Below are positions 1 to 5,112 of a stretch of 5,156 nt of DNA, piece by piece. The DNA lies in assembly GCA_903885415.1 (NCBI GenBank), contig CAISIP010000218.1, positions 1-5,156 of the forward strand, read 5' to 3'. Position numbers and translations under genes: made by a program. The notes beneath the pieces are model-generated. The model was not told the DNA's origin. It made no database searches and saw only the letters and a program-made list of their open reading frames with translations. Positions within the stretch are counted from its first letter, which is position 1, and each line of letters begins with the position of its first letter. Origin of the DNA: an uncultured beta proteobacterium (lineage in GTDB: Bacteria > Pseudomonadota > Gammaproteobacteria > Burkholderiales > Burkholderiaceae_C).

Positions 1-587
1 CCATAGGTGGCGGCCACAGTGCCCATGCCCGCCGCCAGGCCGGCGATGATATCGCGCTCGTCGTCGCCAACATACAGGCAGTTCTTGGGTGCGACGCCGA
101 TCCGGCGCGCGGCCTCAAGCAGTGGCTCGGGATGCGGTTTGGCGTGCGCCGTGGTGTCGCCACTGATCACCACCGAGGCGCCGTCGAACAGCCGCATCGC
201 GCGGGTCAGCGGCACGGTGAAGCGCTGCGCCTTATTGGTGACAACGCCCCAGGTCATCGGCCGGCGCTGCAAGTTATCGATCAGATGCACAACGCCGTCG
301 AAGGCGCAGGTCCGCTGCGTCATGCAGCGCTCATAGTTGGCAAGAAACTCCTCCTTGAGCCCTTCGAACTCGCCATCGCTCGGCGTGAGCCCAAAGGCCA
401 CTGCGATCATGCCGCGCGCGCCAGCGCCCGCCATCGGCCGATAGTGCGCCTGCTCCAGCGAAGGCAGGCCGCGTTCAGTGCGCATCTGGTCGGCGGCGGC
501 GCCGAGATCGGGGGCGCTGTCGATCAGCGTTCCGTCAAGGTCGAACAGGACAGCGGTAATGCCGTCAAACCGGATCGCCCCCCCCAT
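1..587 (-). CDS. gph: HAD-family phosphatase, Gph/MupP type (partial, C-terminus missing)
   Basis: The reading frame starts at ATG 587-585 and runs off the left edge, giving 195 residues of an expected 220-230. All four HAD motifs are present. Motif I is FDLDGTLID, with nucleophile D16 and acid/base D18. Motif II is VVTNK with T117. Motif III is HAKPHPEP with K150. Motif IV is GDDERD at 174-179, binding Mg2+. The residues between motifs I and II form the helical cap of subfamily IA. The family removes phosphate from small sugar phosphates in the cytoplasm. The usual annotation is phosphoglycolate phosphatase, which clears 2-phosphoglycolate. However, the same position directly downstream of ubiG is occupied in Pseudomonas by MupP, the N-acetylmuramate 6-phosphate phosphatase of cell-wall recycling, so substrate is uncertain. 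The start overlaps the ubiG stop by one base, implying translational coupling. A run of eight G follows the start codon. Fold and family are near certain; the exact substrate is not. Confidence 0.92.
   Translation of the reverse strand, partial: MGGAIRFDGITAVLFDLDGTLIDSAPDLGAAADQMRTERGLPSLEQAHYRPMAGAGARGMIAVAFGLTPSDGEFEGLKEEFLANYERCMTQRTCAFDGVVHLIDNLQRRPMTWGVVTNKAQRFTVPLTRAMRLFDGASVVISGDTTAHAKPHPEPLLEAARRIGVAPKNCLYVGDDERDIIAGLAAGMGTVAATY
578..585 (-). repeat. 8-G homopolymer at the phosphatase start codon
   Basis: The coding strand reads ATGGGGGGGGCG, so the G of the start codon begins a run of eight G that encodes M-G-G-A. A gain or loss of one base here shifts the frame at codon 2 or 3. 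The downstream frame encoding FDLDGTLID is intact in this assembly, so the tract as given is in the ON length. Confidence 0.95.
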
Positions 588-589
588 CA
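585..589 (-). other. TGATG stop/start overlap of ubiG and the phosphatase
   Basis: The ubiG stop TGA (589-587) shares its A with the phosphatase ATG (587-585). There is no separate Shine-Dalgarno of standard strength just upstream, which fits termination-reinitiation coupling. A GTG sits in frame immediately before the ATG and could be an alternative start, one codon longer. Confidence 0.85.
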
Positions 590-1309
590 CGGGCGCCCAT
601 CCAAAGGCTTTTGGGTCGCGAGCAGGTAGTTCACGCTGGTGTCGTCGTCCATCCAGTAGCGACGGGTCAGCGGGTTGTACTGCAGGCCGCGGCTTTGCCT
701 CCATTCAAGCCCGGCCGCACGGCAGTGGCGCGCGAGTTCACTGGGCCGGATGAGCCGGGCATAGCGGTGGGTTCCGCGCGGCAGCAGGTTCAGCAGGTAT
801 TCGGCGCCGACGATGGCGAACAGAAAAGACTTCGGGTTGCGGTTGATGGTGGAAAAAAATACCCAGCCGCCCGGTCGTACCAGCCTGGCACAAGCGCGCA
901 CGATGGCCGCCGGGTCCGGAACATGTTCGAGCATCTCCATGCAGGTCACCGCGTCAAAGCTTTCGGGCTGCTCAGCGGCCAAGTCCTCGGCGCTGCATTC
1001 GCGGTAGGCGACATCGGGGGTCTGCGCCTCGATCGCATGCAGTTGCGCCACCCGCAGCGACTTGGTCGCCAAGTCGATGCCTAGCACCTGCGCGCCCTTG
1101 CGCGCCATCGCGTCGGCCAGTATGCCGCCGCCGCAGCCGATATCCAGCACCCGCTGTCCCTGCAGCGCAGACAACTGGTTGATCCAGTCGAGCCGCAGCG
1201 GGTTGATCCGGTGCAGTGGGCCAAACTCGCTGTCCTGGTCCCACCAGCGGTGGGCCAGATCGGAAAACTTGGCCAGTTCGGCCGGATCGACATTGGCGGC
1301 TGCATTCAT
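587..1309 (-). CDS. ubiG: Ubiquinone biosynthesis O-methyltransferase UbiG
   Basis: This 240-residue SAM-dependent methyltransferase performs both O-methylation steps of ubiquinone synthesis, on the 2-polyprenyl-6-hydroxyphenol and on 3-demethylubiquinol, at the inner face of the cytoplasmic membrane. The N-terminus has the UbiG signature around WWD (22-24) and FGPLHRINPLRLDWI (29-43). The SAM site is VLDIGCGGG (54-62) with the acidic residue D79 in VLGIDLA. CMEMLEHV (123-130) and RPGG (145-148) are the later class I motifs. Residues about 155-190 (INRNPKSFLFAIVGAEYLL onward) match the region that in E. coli UbiG forms a membrane-contacting lobe. I chose the ATG at 1309 because it gives the usual family length and the expected start MNAAANVDPAELAKFSDLA. 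An open extension to 1417 would run through the ompA terminator. The Shine-Dalgarno is poor. It is downstream of ompA and coupled to the phosphatase. Confidence 0.97.
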   Translation of the reverse strand: MNAAANVDPAELAKFSDLAHRWWDQDSEFGPLHRINPLRLDWINQLSALQGQRVLDIGCGGGILADAMARKGAQVLGIDLATKSLRVAQLHAIEAQTPDVAYRECSAEDLAAEQPESFDAVTCMEMLEHVPDPAAIVRACARLVRPGGWVFFSTINRNPKSFLFAIVGAEYLLNLLPRGTHRYARLIRPSELARHCRAAGLEWRQSRGLQYNPLTRRYWMDDDTSVNYLLATQKPLDGRP

Positions 1310-1373
1310 TCGCAGATTATCGACAATGTTCCGGCACCTCTGGCTTTGAGGGCAATGGCATGGCCCAGAAATG

Positions 1374-1399
1374 CCAAACCCCGCCGAGGCGGGGTTTGG
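1374..1399 (-). terminator. Probable intrinsic terminator of ompA
   Basis: The arms CCAAACCCCGCC (1374-1385) and GGCGGGGTTTGG (1388-1399) are perfect 12-base complements around two bases, in practice an 11-bp stem with a 4-base loop. In the ompA direction the stem is followed by CATTTCTGG, a weak T-rich tail; the plus-strand direction has no T tract at all. It begins 41 bases after the ompA stop. The short T tract suggests incomplete termination, which could let some transcription reach ubiG. Confidence 0.8.
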
Positions 1400-1407
1400 G
1401 CCAGCAA

Positions 1408-1425
1408 GCCGGCGCAAGAGCCGGC
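1408..1425 (-). other. Small GC hairpin in the ompA 3' untranslated region
   Basis: Two copies of the self-complementary GCCGGC (1408-1413 and 1420-1425) flank six bases and can form a 6-bp stem. It starts 15 bases after the ompA stop and just before the larger terminator stem. It has no T tract of its own. It may protect the 3' end of the messenger or be incidental in GC-rich DNA. Confidence 0.45.
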
Positions 1426-1439
1426 ATTGCGCTAATTAC

Positions 1440-2177
1440 CTACTTGTTGGAACGGGTGCCGACCACCTCAATCTCTACGCGGCGGTTCTTGGCCCGCCCT
1501 TCACTCGTCTTGTTGTCCGCCACCGGCTGCTTCTCACCCTTGCCTTCGGTGTAGACGCGGTTCTTTTCAATGCCCTTGGACACCAAATAGGCCTTGACGG
1601 CCTCAGAGCGCCGTACCGACAGCTTCTGGTTGTAGGCGTCTGCGCCCACCGAGTCGGTGTGCCCGACGGCGATCACGACTTCCAGATTGATTCCCTTGAC
1701 CTTGGCGACCAGGTCGTCCAGTTTGGCCTTGCCTTCCGGCTTGAGAACCGATTTGTCGAAGTCGAAGAACGCGTCAGCGGCGTAAGTCACTTTGGTGGCC
1801 GCGGCCGGCTGGGCTGCGGCCGGCGCTGGCGCAGCTGCTGGCCTTGGCGCTGGCACGGGTGCCGGTGCTGGTGCAGCTGCTGGTGCTGGTGCTGGTGCTG
1901 GTGCTCGTGCTGGTGCTGGTGCTGGTGCTGGTGCTGGTGCTGGTGCTGGTGCTGGTGCCGGTGCTGGCGCGGCTTTGGGCGCCGCAATCGCGCCATCGCA
2001 AGCAGCAGCGGCAGTCGCCGGGGTCCAGTTGGCGTCACGCCAGCACAACTCGCCAGTGCCGTTCTTCCATTGCAGGTCACCGCTGCCGTTCTTCCAGTTG
2101 TCGACCGACTGAGCGCCCGCCGAGACCGTGATTGCTGCGGTCGCAAACAACACTGCCACTTTGTTCAAGTTTTTCAT
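1440..2177 (-). CDS. ompA: Secreted OmpA-like peptidoglycan-binding protein without a beta barrel
   Basis: This 245-residue protein starts with a Sec signal peptide: MKNLNK, a hydrophobic stretch, and the AxA site A20-G21-A22 before Q23. There is no lipobox cysteine. Residues 27-44 hold two 9-residue copies (NWKNGSGDL, QWKNGTGEL), followed by CWRDANWTPA with cysteines 45 and 60 that could pair in the periplasm. Residues about 67-125 are an Ala-Pro linker, largely encoded by a hexanucleotide array. Residues 131-245 are the OmpA C-terminal domain: FFDFDKSVL, then GHTDSVGADAYNQKLSVRR, whose D175 and R190 have the same 15-residue spacing as the diaminopimelate-binding D271 and R286 of E. coli OmpA. 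The mature N-terminal part is far too short for the eight-stranded barrel. Related small OmpA proteins are conserved in Burkholderiales. The role is inferred as linking the outer membrane or its partners to peptidoglycan. An AGGAG lies four bases before the ATG. Family is sure; anchoring is unknown. Confidence 0.95.
   Translation of the reverse strand: MKNLNKVAVLFATAAITVSAGAQSVDNWKNGSGDLQWKNGTGELCWRDANWTPATAAAACDGAIAAPKAAPAPAPAPAPAPAPAPAPAPARAPAPAPAPAAAPAPAPVPAPRPAAAPAPAAAQPAAATKVTYAADAFFDFDKSVLKPEGKAKLDDLVAKVKGINLEVVIAVGHTDSVGADAYNQKLSVRRSEAVKAYLVSKGIEKNRVYTEGKGEKQPVADNKTSEGRAKNRRVEIEVVGTRSNK
1882..1965 (-). repeat. GGTGCT hexanucleotide tandem array in the ompA linker
   Basis: Fourteen consecutive 6-bp units read GGTGCT on the plus strand. 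Twelve are exact; unit 5 is CGTGCT and unit 13 is GGTGCC. On the coding strand the units are read as alternating GCA and CCA, giving the Ala-Pro run of about residues 71-99. The unit 5 change turns one CCA (Pro) into CGA (Arg91). Degenerate relatives continue on both sides (about 1840-1881 and 1966-1977). The unit is a multiple of three, so gain or loss of copies changes linker length without breaking the frame. Confidence 0.97.
2057..2096 (-). repeat. Paired 13-bp repeat encoding the WKNG duplication
   Basis: TGCCGTTCTTCCA occurs exactly at 2057-2069 and again at 2084-2096, 27 bases apart. On the coding strand this is a 9-codon period that yields NWKNGSGDL and QWKNGTGEL in the mature N-terminus of OmpA. 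The copies look like an old internal duplication, since the bases outside the identical core have diverged. Confidence 0.85.
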
Positions 2178-2181
2178 AGTT

Positions 2182-2186
2182 CTCCT
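2182..2186 (-). promoter_or_regulatory. Shine-Dalgarno of ompA
   Basis: The coding strand reads AGGAG-AACT-ATG. It is the only strong ribosome binding site in the window and supports the ATG at 2177 and high expression of ompA. Confidence 0.85.
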
Positions 2187-2195
2187 AGTTGAAGC

Positions 2196-2215
2196 AAAAG
2201 CCGCAGCGGCGCGGC
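2196..2215 (-). other. GC hairpin plus T run in the ompA leader
   Basis: In the ompA direction the sequence reads GCCGCGCCGCTGCGGC followed by TTTT, ten bases before the AGGAG. The stem is GCCGC/GCGGC (5 bp, 6-base loop) or the inner GCCG/CGGC. It resembles a small terminator or a 5' stabilising stem. Stem length is marginal for termination. Confidence 0.35.
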
Positions 2216-2298
2216 GTATTCTTGAAACCCAAGCTGCCCATCAGCCCGGGTATCGGCAGATTGTGCCATACGGTCAGGCGAGGGCGTCGCGTATTCTT
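2214..2298 (-). repeat. 10-bp direct repeat upstream of ompA
   Basis: GCGTATTCTT occurs at 2214-2223 and 2289-2298, 75 bases apart. On the ompA strand both copies read AAGAATACGC, then two differing bases, then CGCC, so 14 of 16 bases agree. The copies may be regulator sites, a duplicated promoter element, or chance. Confidence 0.5.
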
Positions 2299-2328
2299 CA
2301 GCCGCTTTGGGCCGCAATGGCCTACACC

Positions 2329-2344
2329 ACGGCATTTGAGCCGT
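2329..2344 (+). other. Weak terminator-like hairpin upstream of gyrA
   Basis: ACGGC (2329-2333) pairs with GCCGT (2340-2344) around ATTTGA and is followed by TTTGTT on the plus strand. The 5-bp stem is short. It could damp transcription entering gyrA from the left, but may be incidental. Confidence 0.25.
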
Positions 2345-2376
2345 TTTGTTGCCAGTTAGCGACAAGCTCTTGACAT

Positions 2377-2382
2377 TAAAAT
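2377..2382 (+). promoter_or_regulatory. Candidate -10 element of the gyrA promoter
   Basis: TAAAAT matches the sigma-70 -10 consensus at five of six positions and lies 39 bases before the gyrA ATG, predicting a start near 2389 and a leader of about 33 bases. No good -35 sits 16-18 bases upstream; TTGCCA (2349-2354) is 22 bases away. A perfect TTGACA (2370-2375) lies immediately before it but faces only CGCCGC-like sequence at the right distance. Confidence 0.45.
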
Positions 2383-2421
2383 CGACGCTTTCCGCCGCCA
2401 AGCCATTCGCAAAGCCAATTC

Positions 2422-5061
2422 ATGACCCAGTTCGCCAAAGAAACCCTGCCTATCAGTCTTGAGGAGGAAATGCGGCGAAGCTACCTGGATTACGCGATGA
2501 GCGTGATCGTCGGCCGCGCCCTTCCCGATGCGCGCGACGGACTCAAGCCGGTGCACCGGCGCGTGCTGTTTGCGATGCACGAGCTCAGCAACGACTGGAA
2601 CCGCGCTTACAAGAAGTCGGCCCGCATCGTCGGCGATGTGATCGGCAAGTACCACCCGCATGGCGACCAGTCGGTCTACGACACCATCGTCCGAATGGCG
2701 CAGGACTTTTCCATGCGCCACATGCTGGTCGACGGGCAGGGCAATTTCGGGTCGGTCGACGGCGACAACGCCGCAGCGATGCGCTACACCGAAATCCGGC
2801 TGGCCAAGATCACGCACGAGATGCTGGCCGACATCGACAAGGAGACCGTCGATTTCGGGCCCAACTACGACGGCTCGGAAAGGGAGCCGCTGGTCTTGCC
2901 AAGCAAGCTGCCCAACCTGCTGGTCAATGGCTCAGGCGGCATCGCGGTTGGAATGGCGACCAACATACCGCCGCACAATCTCAACGAGGTGGTCGACGCC
3001 TGCCTGCACCTGCTGCGCCACCCGCACGCGTCGATCGACGAGCTGATGGAGATCATCCCGGCGCCCGACTTTCCAACCGCCGGCATCATCTACGGCATCA
3101 ACGGCGTAAAGGACGGCTACCGAACCGGACGGGGACGCGTGGTCATGCGCGCCAAGTGCCACTTCGAGGACATCGACCGCGGCCAGCGTCAGGCGATCAT
3201 CGTCGACGAGCTGCCCTATCAAGTCAACAAGAAGACGCTGCAAGAGCGCATGGCCGAGTTGGTGCACGAAAAGAAAATCGAGGGCATCAGCCACATCCAG
3301 GACGAAAGCGACAAGTCGGGCATGCGGCTGGTCATTGAGCTGAAGCGCGGCGAGGTTCCCGAGGTGGTGCTCAACAACCTGTACAAGCAGACACAGCTGC
3401 AGGACACCTTCGGCATCAACATGGTCGCGCTGATCAATGGACAGCCCAAGCTGTGCAACCTGAAGGACCTGATCGAGGTGTTTCTGGAGCACCGGCGCGA
3501 AGTCGTTACCCGGCGCACCGTCTTCACCTTGCGCAAGGCGCGCGAGCGCGGCCATGTGCTTGAGGGCCTTGCGGTGGCGCTGGCCAACATCGACGCATTC
3601 ATTGCAATCATCCGCAACGCGCCGACACCGCCGGTCGCCAAGCTGGAGTTGATGAACCGACCCTGGGACAGCAAGCTGGTGCGCGAAATGCTGACCCGCA
3701 CCCGCGCCGACGGCGGCGCGGTCAACGCCGACGACTATCGCCCCGACGGGCTGGAGAAGAACTTCGGCATGGGCGGCGATGGCCTTTACCGGCTGAGCGA
3801 AACGCAGGCGCAGGAGATCCTGCAAATGCGACTGCAAAGGCTGACCGGGCTGGAGCAGGACAAAATCGTCTCCGAATACAAGCAGGTAATGGCCGAAATT
3901 GAAGACCTGCTGGACATACTGGCCAAGCCAGAGCGCGTGTCGACCATCATCACCGAGGAACTCGGCAGCATCAAGCAGGAGTTCGGCCAGACCAAGCTCG
4001 GCGCTCGGCGCAGCCTGATCGAACACAGCTCCTACGACCTGAGCACCGAGGATCTGATTACCCCGACCGACATGGTCGTGACGCTAAGCCACAGCGGCTA
4101 CATCAAGAGCCAGCCGCTGTCCGAATACCGGGCGCAAAAACGCGGCGGACGCGGCAAGCAGGCGACGGCGACCAAGGAAGACGATTGGGTTGACCAGCTC
4201 TTCGTTGCCAACACGCACGACTACATCCTGTGCTTCTCCAACCGCGGTCGGCTTTACTGGCTCAAGGTGTGGGAGGTTCCGCAGGGATCACGCGGCTCGC
4301 GCGGACGGCCGATCGTCAACATGTTTCCGCTGCAGGACGGCGAAAAGGTCACGGTGGTGTTGCCGCTGACTGGCGCCAAGCGCAGCTTTCCGGCGGACCA
4401 GTATGTATTCATGGCAACCCGGATGGGGACGGTCAAGAAGACCACGCTCGACGAATTCAGCAACCCGCGCAAGGCCGGCATCATCGCGGTCGACCTGGAC
4501 CCGGGCGACTTCCTGATCGGCGCTGCGCTGACCGACGGGCAGCACGATGTGATGCTGTTTTCCGATGGTGGCAAGGCGGTTCGCTTTGACGAGAATGATG
4601 TACGGCCGATGGGCCGCACCGCACGCGGTGTGCGGGGAATGGCGCTCGAGGAGGGCCAGGGCGTGATCGCGATGCTGGTGGCCGAAGACGAGCAGCAGTC
4701 GGTACTGACCGCCACCGAAAATGGGTATGGCAAGCGCACCGGAATCACCGAGTACACCCGCCACGGGCGCGGAACCAAGGGAATGATCGCGATCCAACAA
4801 AGCGATCGCAACGGCAAGGTGGTGGCCGCCACGCTGGTGCACGTCGACGACGAGATCATGCTGATCACCGACAAGGGCGTGCTGGTTCGCACACGGGTCA
4901 GCGAGATTCGCGAACTCGGCCGCGCGACCCAGGGTGTGACGCTGATCGGGCTGGACGAAGGCTCCAAGCTCAGTGGGTTGCAGCGCATCGTCGAAAACGA
5001 CGCCAACCCGCCCGATGGCGAAGCCGTGCCGGATACGGCGGCGGACGGCGCGGGCAGCTAG
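2422..5061 (+). CDS. gyrA: DNA gyrase subunit A
   Basis: The gene encodes a complete 879-residue GyrA (E. coli 875). With GyrB it forms the A2B2 enzyme that introduces negative supercoils using ATP. The start MTQFAKETLP aligns with E. coli without gaps, and numbering stays the same through at least residue 174. The N-terminal winged-helix domain has YLDYAMSVIVGRALPDARDG, the YHPHGD motif (77-82) and the catalytic pair R121-Y122 in AAMRYTEIR; Y122 forms the covalent bond to DNA. I174, which bends the DNA, is in SGGIAVGMATN. Tower and coiled-coil regions follow to about residue 530. The C-terminal DNA-wrapping pinwheel carries the GyrA box QKRGGRG at 572-578. The tail after IVENDANPP is short and only mildly acidic. 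Residue 83 in the quinolone region is Gln, while D87 is conserved. No strong Shine-Dalgarno precedes the ATG. serC follows after 51 bases. Confidence 0.99.
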   Translation: MTQFAKETLPISLEEEMRRSYLDYAMSVIVGRALPDARDGLKPVHRRVLFAMHELSNDWNRAYKKSARIVGDVIGKYHPHGDQSVYDTIVRMAQDFSMRHMLVDGQGNFGSVDGDNAAAMRYTEIRLAKITHEMLADIDKETVDFGPNYDGSEREPLVLPSKLPNLLVNGSGGIAVGMATNIPPHNLNEVVDACLHLLRHPHASIDELMEIIPAPDFPTAGIIYGINGVKDGYRTGRGRVVMRAKCHFEDIDRGQRQAIIVDELPYQVNKKTLQERMAELVHEKKIEGISHIQDESDKSGMRLVIELKRGEVPEVVLNNLYKQTQLQDTFGINMVALINGQPKLCNLKDLIEVFLEHRREVVTRRTVFTLRKARERGHVLEGLAVALANIDAFIAIIRNAPTPPVAKLELMNRPWDSKLVREMLTRTRADGGAVNADDYRPDGLEKNFGMGGDGLYRLSETQAQEILQMRLQRLTGLEQDKIVSEYKQVMAEIEDLLDILAKPERVSTIITEELGSIKQEFGQTKLGARRSLIEHSSYDLSTEDLITPTDMVVTLSHSGYIKSQPLSEYRAQKRGGRGKQATATKEDDWVDQLFVANTHDYILCFSNRGRLYWLKVWEVPQGSRGSRGRPIVNMFPLQDGEKVTVVLPLTGAKRSFPADQYVFMATRMGTVKKTTLDEFSNPRKAGIIAVDLDPGDFLIGAALTDGQHDVMLFSDGGKAVRFDENDVRPMGRTARGVRGMALEEGQGVIAMLVAEDEQQSVLTATENGYGKRTGITEYTRHGRGTKGMIAIQQSDRNGKVVAATLVHVDDEIMLITDKGVLVRTRVSEIRELGRATQGVTLIGLDEGSKLSGLQRIVENDANPPDGEAVPDTAADGAGS
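2622..2739 (+). other. gyrA: Quinolone resistance-determining region of gyrA
   Basis: This stretch corresponds to E. coli residues 67-106. It reads GDQSVYDTIVRMAQ around the two hot spots. Position 83 (codon CAG, 2668-2670) is Gln instead of the E. coli Ser, position 84 is Ser instead of Ala, and Asp87 is kept. In E. coli, Ser83 and the acidic residue at 87 hold the water-metal bridge to fluoroquinolones. I infer that Gln83 is a lineage feature, since it comes with the neighbouring Ser84. Confidence 0.85.
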
Positions 5062-5067
5062 GACGCA

Positions 5068-5085
5068 CGGCATGCCGGTATGCCG
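5068..5085 (+). other. Small hairpin between gyrA and serC
   Basis: CGGCAT (5068-5073) pairs with ATGCCG (5080-5085) around GCCGGT, seven bases after the gyrA stop. No T run follows, so it does not look like a real terminator and co-transcription of serC is plausible. It may set the processing or stability of the gyrA 3' end. Confidence 0.4.
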
Positions 5086-5112
5086 AGCAGCCACTGGCGC
5101 CTAGCGAACACC

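Larger units (their letters stand above)
2178..2421. promoter_or_regulatory. Divergent ompA-gyrA intergenic region
   Basis: This 244-bp gap must hold the promoters of both divergent genes. Visible contents are an ompA Shine-Dalgarno (2182-2186), a leader hairpin with a T run (2196-2215), a 10-bp direct repeat (2214-2223 and 2289-2298), a small plus-strand hairpin (2329-2344) and a likely gyrA -10 element (2377-2382). I see no convincing sigma-70 pair for ompA. The best weak candidate is CACAAT preceded by TG (extended -10) on the minus strand near 2262-2270. No credible gene lies in this gap. Confidence 0.75.

Noticed and set aside
598..600. ATG at 600-598 as the phosphatase start
   Set aside because: It is out of frame with the FDLDGTLID reading frame; the ATG at 587 is in frame and sits at the ubiG stop.
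1310..1417. N-terminal extension of ubiG by 36 residues
   Set aside because: It would start within the ompA terminator region and adds a sequence unlike any UbiG; the ATG at 1309 gives the normal length.
1882..1965. G-quadruplex or CRISPR-like array
   Set aside because: Units have only GG pairs, allowing at most a weak two-tetrad quadruplex. There are no spacers between units, and the array is coding.
1371..2192. A 273-codon plus-strand open frame antisense to ompA with long Cys-Trp repeats, and other open frames with Gly-Ala, Leu-Val, Ser-Thr or His-Gln repeats
   Set aside because: The GGTGCT unit contains no stop in any frame, so all six frames stay open through the array. The products are low-complexity shadows of a convincing ompA.
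2370..2375. Perfect TTGACA as the gyrA -35 element
   Set aside because: The sequence 16-18 bases downstream is GC-rich with no -10 likeness, so the match alone does not make a promoter. TAAAAT next to it is a better -10 candidate.
2128..2401. Short open frames in the ompA-gyrA gap (81 and 75 codons)
   Set aside because: They overlap the ompA start or the gyrA promoter area, have no ribosome binding site and no recognisable protein features.
2668..2670. Gln83 as an acquired fluoroquinolone resistance mutation
   Set aside because: The neighbouring residue also differs from E. coli and the rest of the region is intact, which fits lineage background. One sequence cannot show selection.
2932..4026. 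A 364-codon minus-strand open frame, and others at 4254-5006 and 4288-5094
   Set aside because: They lie opposite gyrA, whose protein is conserved end to end. Long antisense frames are expected in high-GC codon usage, and none shows a recognisable motif.
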